Positions 63,914 through 64,000 of a DNA stretch of 64,000 nt are shown here, in pieces. How positions within the stretch are numbered: position 1 is the stretch's first letter; every line of letters begins with the position of its first letter. Under the pieces are notes generated by a model. That model made no database searches, had not been told where the DNA came from, and worked only from the letters and a program-made list of their open reading frames with translations. Where the stretch lies: assembly GCF_014648075.1 (NCBI RefSeq), contig NZ_BMQK01000002.1, forward strand, positions 310,001 to 374,000. Reading direction: 5' to 3'. The stretch comes from Streptomyces ruber (GTDB lineage Bacteria; Actinomycetota; Actinomycetes; Streptomycetales; Streptomycetaceae). The translations under genes and the position numbers were made by a program.

Positions 63914-64000
63914 CCTGCCGGGCCGCTCATGGAACGGCGTCGTCCGCCCGGTCCGGTCATGCCGAGCGCCACAGGAGCCGCACCGGCAGCGAACGCCTCA

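Overview
The window is a high-GC actinomycete chromosome segment, almost certainly from a Streptomyces. The gene content and order match the chromosomal neighbourhood known from S. coelicolor: ngcEFG, then rok7B7-xylFGH, dxs, fadB/fadA, whiI, hemE, and the hemY/hemQ pair. GTG starts, GC-rich third positions, Tat and lipoprotein signals and a SigWhiG-type promoter fit this. I saw no rRNA, tRNA, CRISPR array or intact transposon.

Layout. 1-3.5 kb: a YqeB-like membrane protein next to a 15-bp palindrome, a Nudix hydrolase, a gutted sugar-binding lipoprotein pseudogene and a Tat-exported beta-carbonic anhydrase. 3.9-8.5 kb: a compact four-gene accessory cassette (NodU/CmcH-type carbamoyltransferase with a TTA codon, HAD phosphatase, MFS transporter, and a half-length carbamoyltransferase relative). 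8.6-13.6 kb: an XRE-MurA fusion, a DUF4236 protein, and aconitase behind an iron-box-like site. 13.6-17.6 kb: a secreted GH92 mannosidase, with an apparently orphan promoter plus CebR-like box beyond its 3' end. 18-21.5 kb: an NgcEFG-type sugar importer. 22-27.2 kb: the ROK regulator and XylFGH importer, with a hairpin minisatellite between xylF and xylG. 27.3-36.2 kb: dxs, an amino-acid permease, a NYN/PIN-type protein, a beta-propeller-like protein, and the beta-oxidation pair fadA-fadB. 36.3-43 kb: a beta-mannosidase-LacI operon divergent from a sugar ABC importer. 43-52.5 kb: an RNase D-like exonuclease, whiI, a DUF3000 protein, hemE, a rhomboid protease, a CoA-disulfide-reductase-like flavoprotein, and hemY-hemQ. 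52.5-64 kb: a secreted peptidase, a DUF692 (MNIO) fusion, a DUF4142 protein, a Pth2-type protein, an ABC exporter, a zinc ribbon, a candidate injection-system-type effector, a NodB deacetylase, a Rieske-FAD oxidoreductase, and a STAND NTPase remnant.

Functional themes. Three glycan modules, each with its own regulator or operator, suggest chitin, xylose and mannan foraging: NgcEFG with a dre-like site, XylFGH with a ROK protein, and a mannosidase plus ABC set with a LacI protein. HemE, HemY and HemQ are steps of the coproporphyrin-dependent heme route used by Gram-positive bacteria. Aconitase sits behind a DmdR/IdeR-like box. The strongest candidates for something undescribed are the carbamoyltransferase cassette, the DUF692 fusion, the AGN-motif effector-like protein, the xylF-xylG hairpin array, and the orphan LacI-operated promoter.
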